The notes under the pieces: generated by a model | What the model was told of the DNA's origin: nothing | What the model saw: the letters and a program-made list of their open reading frames with translations, nothing else | Databases searched by the model: none | Part shown: one piece after another, positions 7,276-9,560 of the stretch | Numbering within the stretch: the stretch's first letter is position 1 | How the letters are laid out: every line of letters begins with the position of its first letter | Position numbers and translations under genes: made by a program | Assembly (NCBI GenBank): GCA_947088195.1 | Contig: CAMUFS010000098.1 | Span: forward strand, 1 to 9,560 | Source: an uncultured Clostridia bacterium | Lineage (GTDB): Bacteria > Bacillota > Clostridia > Lachnospirales > Lachnospiraceae | Direction: 5' to 3' | Length of the DNA: 9,560 bases

Positions 7276-9282
7276 ATGATTCAAGATATAAAAATAAGGC
7301 GAGTGAATTTAAAAGATATTTATGTAACTGATCCATTATTAAAAAAGGAGATGGATCTGGTGCGGGATACGGTTATCCCTTATCAGTGGGCGGCACTCAA
7401 TGATCAAATACCAGATGCGCAGCCAAGTTATTGTATGCACAATTTTAAGGTGGCAGGAAAGATCCAGAAGGAGCGGGAGCAAAGACCAGATTATATGCCG
7501 CCTGTATATCCAACCAATCACATCTGTGTGTGGCCAGAGGATGAAAAACATCCTGCGGATCGGTTTTATGGTTTTTTGTTTCAGGACAGTGATTTTGCAA
7601 AATGGATTGAGGCTGTGGCATACTCCTTGACACAACATCCCGATCCTGAGCTTGAGAGAACAGCGGACGAGGCGATTGCACTTGTGTGCGCGGCACAACA
7701 GCCCGATGGTTATTTGGACACGTTTTATATTATCAACGATATTTCAAAACGGTTTACAAACCTTAAGGATAATCATGAATTGTATTGTCTTGGGCATCTG
7801 ATAGAGGGAGCGGCAGCATATTATGAGGCGACTGGCAAGGATAAACTGTTGTTGGCGGCATGTCGTTTTGCGGATTGTGTTGCAGAACATATCGGGCCAG
7901 AGGAAGGAAAGCGGCACGGTTATCCGGGTCATGAGATTGCAGAGATGGCGCTGGCGCGGTTGTATGAGCTCACCAAAGAGGAAAAATATCGAAATCTGGG
8001 CTTATATTTTATTAATGAAAGAGGAAAATACCCCTATTATTTTGATATAGAACATGCGGTAGAAAATAAGACAGACAACGAGCTTCGCTATCAATATCAT
8101 CAAGCGCATCTCCCCGTGCGAGAGCAGAGGGAAGCTGTTGGCCATGCGGTGCGCGCAGTATATCTGTATTCTGGCATGGCAGATTTTGCCAGATTGTCTG
8201 AGGATAATGATTTAAAGATGGCGTGCGAAAATCTGTGGGAGGATATTGTATCGCGGAAAATGTATCTGACAGGAGGCATTGGAGCAACCCATATAGGTGA
8301 GGCATTTTCCTTTGCTTACGACTTGCCCAATAGTACGGCCTATGCGGAGACATGTGCATCCATTGGAATGATGTTTTTTGCGAGAAGGATGCTTTTGCTG
8401 GAGCCAGATGCAAAATATGCCGATATTATGGAAAGAGAGCTGTACAATGGCGTGCTGTCTGGCATGAGTCTGGAGGGAACAAGCTTTTTCTACGTCAATC
8501 CATTAGAAGTATTTCCAGAAGCATGTGAAAAGGATGAGAGAAAAAGACATGTGAAACCCGTTCGCCAAAAATGGTTTGGCTGTGCATGTTGCCCGCCAAA
8601 TCTGGCAAGACTTCTCTCTTCCATAGGCTCCTATATTATGACAGAAGCAGAAGAAACCGTTTGGATTCATCTTTACTCAGGATGCACATTTACAAAACAG
8701 CTTGAAAATGGAACGATTGCTATTACTATAGAATCTGGTTTCCCTTGGGACGGGCATGTAAAGATACAGATAGAGGGAAATACAGAACGTCCATTTACCA
8801 TTGCGTTGAGAATACCAGAATGGGGCAGAGAATATCAGATTACAGGTATGGAAAACGCAGAAATGGTAGAGCGGAAGGGTTATCTATATCTGACAAAGGT
8901 TTGGCAGAGAGATACCTTAACTCTGGAATTTCCAATGGAGATCCGGCTGATTGACGCTGACACTCGTGTTCGGGAGAACATTGGAAAAGCAGCAATAATG
9001 AGAGGACCTATTGTTTATTGTATGGAGGAAGCAGATAATGGCAGAGATCTGCATTTGTTGCGAATAGACGATCAGGCGATATATAATACAGAGAAGAAAC
9101 AGATTGGCACAGAGACAATTATTGCAGTGAAAGCAGAAGGCTTTAGGCAAAATAAGGCGGAGGATAGCTTATATCATTTACATAAGCCTGCAGAATATAG
9201 AAAAACAGAGTTGACTTGGATTCCATATTATACATGGGCAAACCGCGGAGAAGGTGAGATGCAGGTTTGGACTAGATATTAA
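7276..9282 (+). CDS. GH127 (DUF1680) beta-L-arabinofuranosidase homologue
   Basis: This encodes a 668-residue glycoside hydrolase resembling Bifidobacterium longum HypBA1 (about 658 aa), which frees L-arabinose from beta-1,2-linked arabinofuranosides of plant hydroxyproline-rich glycoproteins. No signal peptide is visible, so it is probably cytoplasmic and acts on imported oligosaccharides. From the N-terminus: VIPYQWAALNDQIPD (33-47), FQDSDFAKWIEAVAYSL (102-118) and QQPDGYLDTFY (141-151) match the (alpha/alpha)6 barrel. Active-site residues follow: His290 in VGHAVR, Glu342 in GATHIGEAFS (acid/base equivalent), Glu358 and Cys360 in AYAETCAS, and Cys438 with Cys439 in WFGCACCP. In HypBA1 these Glu and Cys residues bind zinc, and the first of the paired cysteines is the nucleophile. 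Later beta-sandwich signatures include FPWDGHV, LRIPEW and MRGPIVYC. The ending PYYTWANRGEGEMQVW also matches the family. It is divergent from lhr. No arabinose transporter, GH121 or regulator is visible. The family is secure; exact substrate is inferred. Confidence 0.94.
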   Translation: MIQDIKIRRVNLKDIYVTDPLLKKEMDLVRDTVIPYQWAALNDQIPDAQPSYCMHNFKVAGKIQKEREQRPDYMPPVYPTNHICVWPEDEKHPADRFYGFLFQDSDFAKWIEAVAYSLTQHPDPELERTADEAIALVCAAQQPDGYLDTFYIINDISKRFTNLKDNHELYCLGHLIEGAAAYYEATGKDKLLLAACRFADCVAEHIGPEEGKRHGYPGHEIAEMALARLYELTKEEKYRNLGLYFINERGKYPYYFDIEHAVENKTDNELRYQYHQAHLPVREQREAVGHAVRAVYLYSGMADFARLSEDNDLKMACENLWEDIVSRKMYLTGGIGATHIGEAFSFAYDLPNSTAYAETCASIGMMFFARRMLLLEPDAKYADIMERELYNGVLSGMSLEGTSFFYVNPLEVFPEACEKDERKRHVKPVRQKWFGCACCPPNLARLLSSIGSYIMTEAEETVWIHLYSGCTFTKQLENGTIAITIESGFPWDGHVKIQIEGNTERPFTIALRIPEWGREYQITGMENAEMVERKGYLYLTKVWQRDTLTLEFPMEIRLIDADTRVRENIGKAAIMRGPIVYCMEEADNGRDLHLLRIDDQAIYNTEKKQIGTETIIAVKAEGFRQNKAEDSLYHLHKPAEYRKTELTWIPYYTWANRGEGEMQVWTRY

Positions 9283-9375
9283 GGATGTGACGGATAGGTA
9301 TAAAATGGTTTCTCTCTATGATAAGTATACTTTATACAAAACATAGATCTATAATGTTATTTTCGAAAGAGGTCC
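9283..9375. other. AT-rich spacer after the GH127 gene
   Basis: I see no convincing gene here. The stretch contains two small perfect palindromes, AAGTATACTT (9323-9332) and ATAGATCTAT (9343-9352), and a perfect TATAAT at 9350-9355. No good -35 box is found 16-18 bases upstream of that TATAAT. A 13-codon ORF starting at 9305 is too short to claim. Confidence 0.5.
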
Positions 9376-9516
9376 GCAGAATCAAAGCATTAGTATCCTC
9401 CGTCACCGCGCTCTCGCTTAGTGAAAAACGTAGCGGACGCTAAGCTCGTAAGAAACCTCGCTAAGCGCCGACGTTTTTCAATAGGTTCCTTGAGGATACC
9501 AATGCTTTGGTTCTGC
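9376..9516. repeat. Long imperfect inverted-repeat element (MITE/REP-like, large terminator or structured RNA)
   Basis: Outer arms of 25 bases (9376-9400 and 9492-9516) pair with 23 Watson-Crick pairs, one T-G wobble and one A-C mismatch. Inside an asymmetric internal loop (21 bases left, 11 right) is a perfect 10-bp stem, TGAAAAACGT with ACGTTTTTCA (9422-9431 and 9471-9480). The tip can fold further: CGG (9434-9436) with CCG (9468-9470), CGCT (9438-9441) with AGCG (9464-9467), and AGC (9443-9445) with GCT (9460-9462). The core is visibly richer in G and C than the flanks. A six-T run follows at 9520-9525. It is the first strong structure after the GH127 gene, so it could end that transcript, but it is much larger than a normal terminator. 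No target-site duplication flanks the arms and no second copy is in the window. Confidence 0.7.
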
Positions 9517-9525
9517 TACTTTTTT
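9498..9525 (+). terminator. Possible terminator at the right end of the long hairpin
   Basis: ACCAA and TTGGT (9498-9502 and 9507-9511) form a 5-bp hairpin within the right arm, and six T follow at 9520-9525. Alternatively the complete 25-bp arm pairing gives a stem ending three bases before the T-run. Either could stop plus-strand transcription coming from the GH127 gene. The local hairpin alone is weak and lies some bases from the T-run. Confidence 0.4.
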
Positions 9526-9560
9526 GGCAGTCCAAATTCGTTATTTATAGAACCTATACT

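Noticed and set aside
8012..8413. 133-codon minus-strand open frame within the GH127 gene
   Set aside because: It overlaps the catalytic region of GH127 in antisense. No independent evidence of coding.
9305..9346. 13-codon ORF (MVSLYDKYTLYKT) after the GH127 stop
   Set aside because: Only a poor GGATAGG upstream could serve as a ribosome site, and there is no downstream gene in the window that it could lead. Too short to support.
9376..9516. Integron attC site or CRISPR repeat
   Set aside because: There is no integrase, no cassette array, no evenly spaced repeated unit, and the GTT core sites of attC are not at the arm ends.

Overview
The window looks like chromosomal DNA of a moderately AT-rich, Gram-positive clostridial bacterium. 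A gut-type Lachnospiraceae is the best guess. This rests on strong AGGAGG-like ribosome binding sites, AT-rich intergenic stretches, and proteins resembling a carbohydrate-using anaerobe's set (GH77 MalQ, a YoeA/DinF-like MATE exporter, a GH127 arabinofuranosidase). The species cannot be named from the sequence alone.

Layout, left to right. (1) The 3' part of a plus-strand malQ (4-alpha-glucanotransferase), cut by the window edge, followed 32 bases later by a GNAT acetyltransferase that probably shares its transcript. (2) A 12-bp hairpin between convergent genes, probably a shared terminator. (3) On the minus strand, a MATE-family multidrug/cation antiporter, preceded by a very long gene for an Lhr-type superfamily 2 helicase (1379 aa). 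Each has its own plausible promoter and ribosome binding site. (4) A 163-base divergent control region holding a clear lhr promoter (TTGACA, 18 bases, TATGAT) and an operator-like inverted repeat facing the next gene. (5) On the plus strand, a complete GH127 beta-L-arabinofuranosidase homologue with all the Cys/Glu active-site residues of the family. (6) A gene-free 278-base tail dominated by a long, imperfect inverted repeat (25-bp outer arms, 10-bp inner stem, compound tip) that ends in a T-run.

The protein-coding genes are all recognisable and look intact apart from the edge-truncated malQ. They do not form one obvious functional cluster: MalQ acts on starch/glycogen oligosaccharides, GH127 on plant arabinofuranosides, Lhr in nucleic-acid repair, MATE in export. 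I see no transposase, integrase, CRISPR array, tRNA, rRNA or defence operon. The one stretch not explained by ordinary genes is the structured element at about 9372-9525. It could be a dispersed MITE/REP-like repeat, an unusually large terminator for the GH127 gene, or a small structured RNA. I cannot decide between these without a genome search or RNA data.
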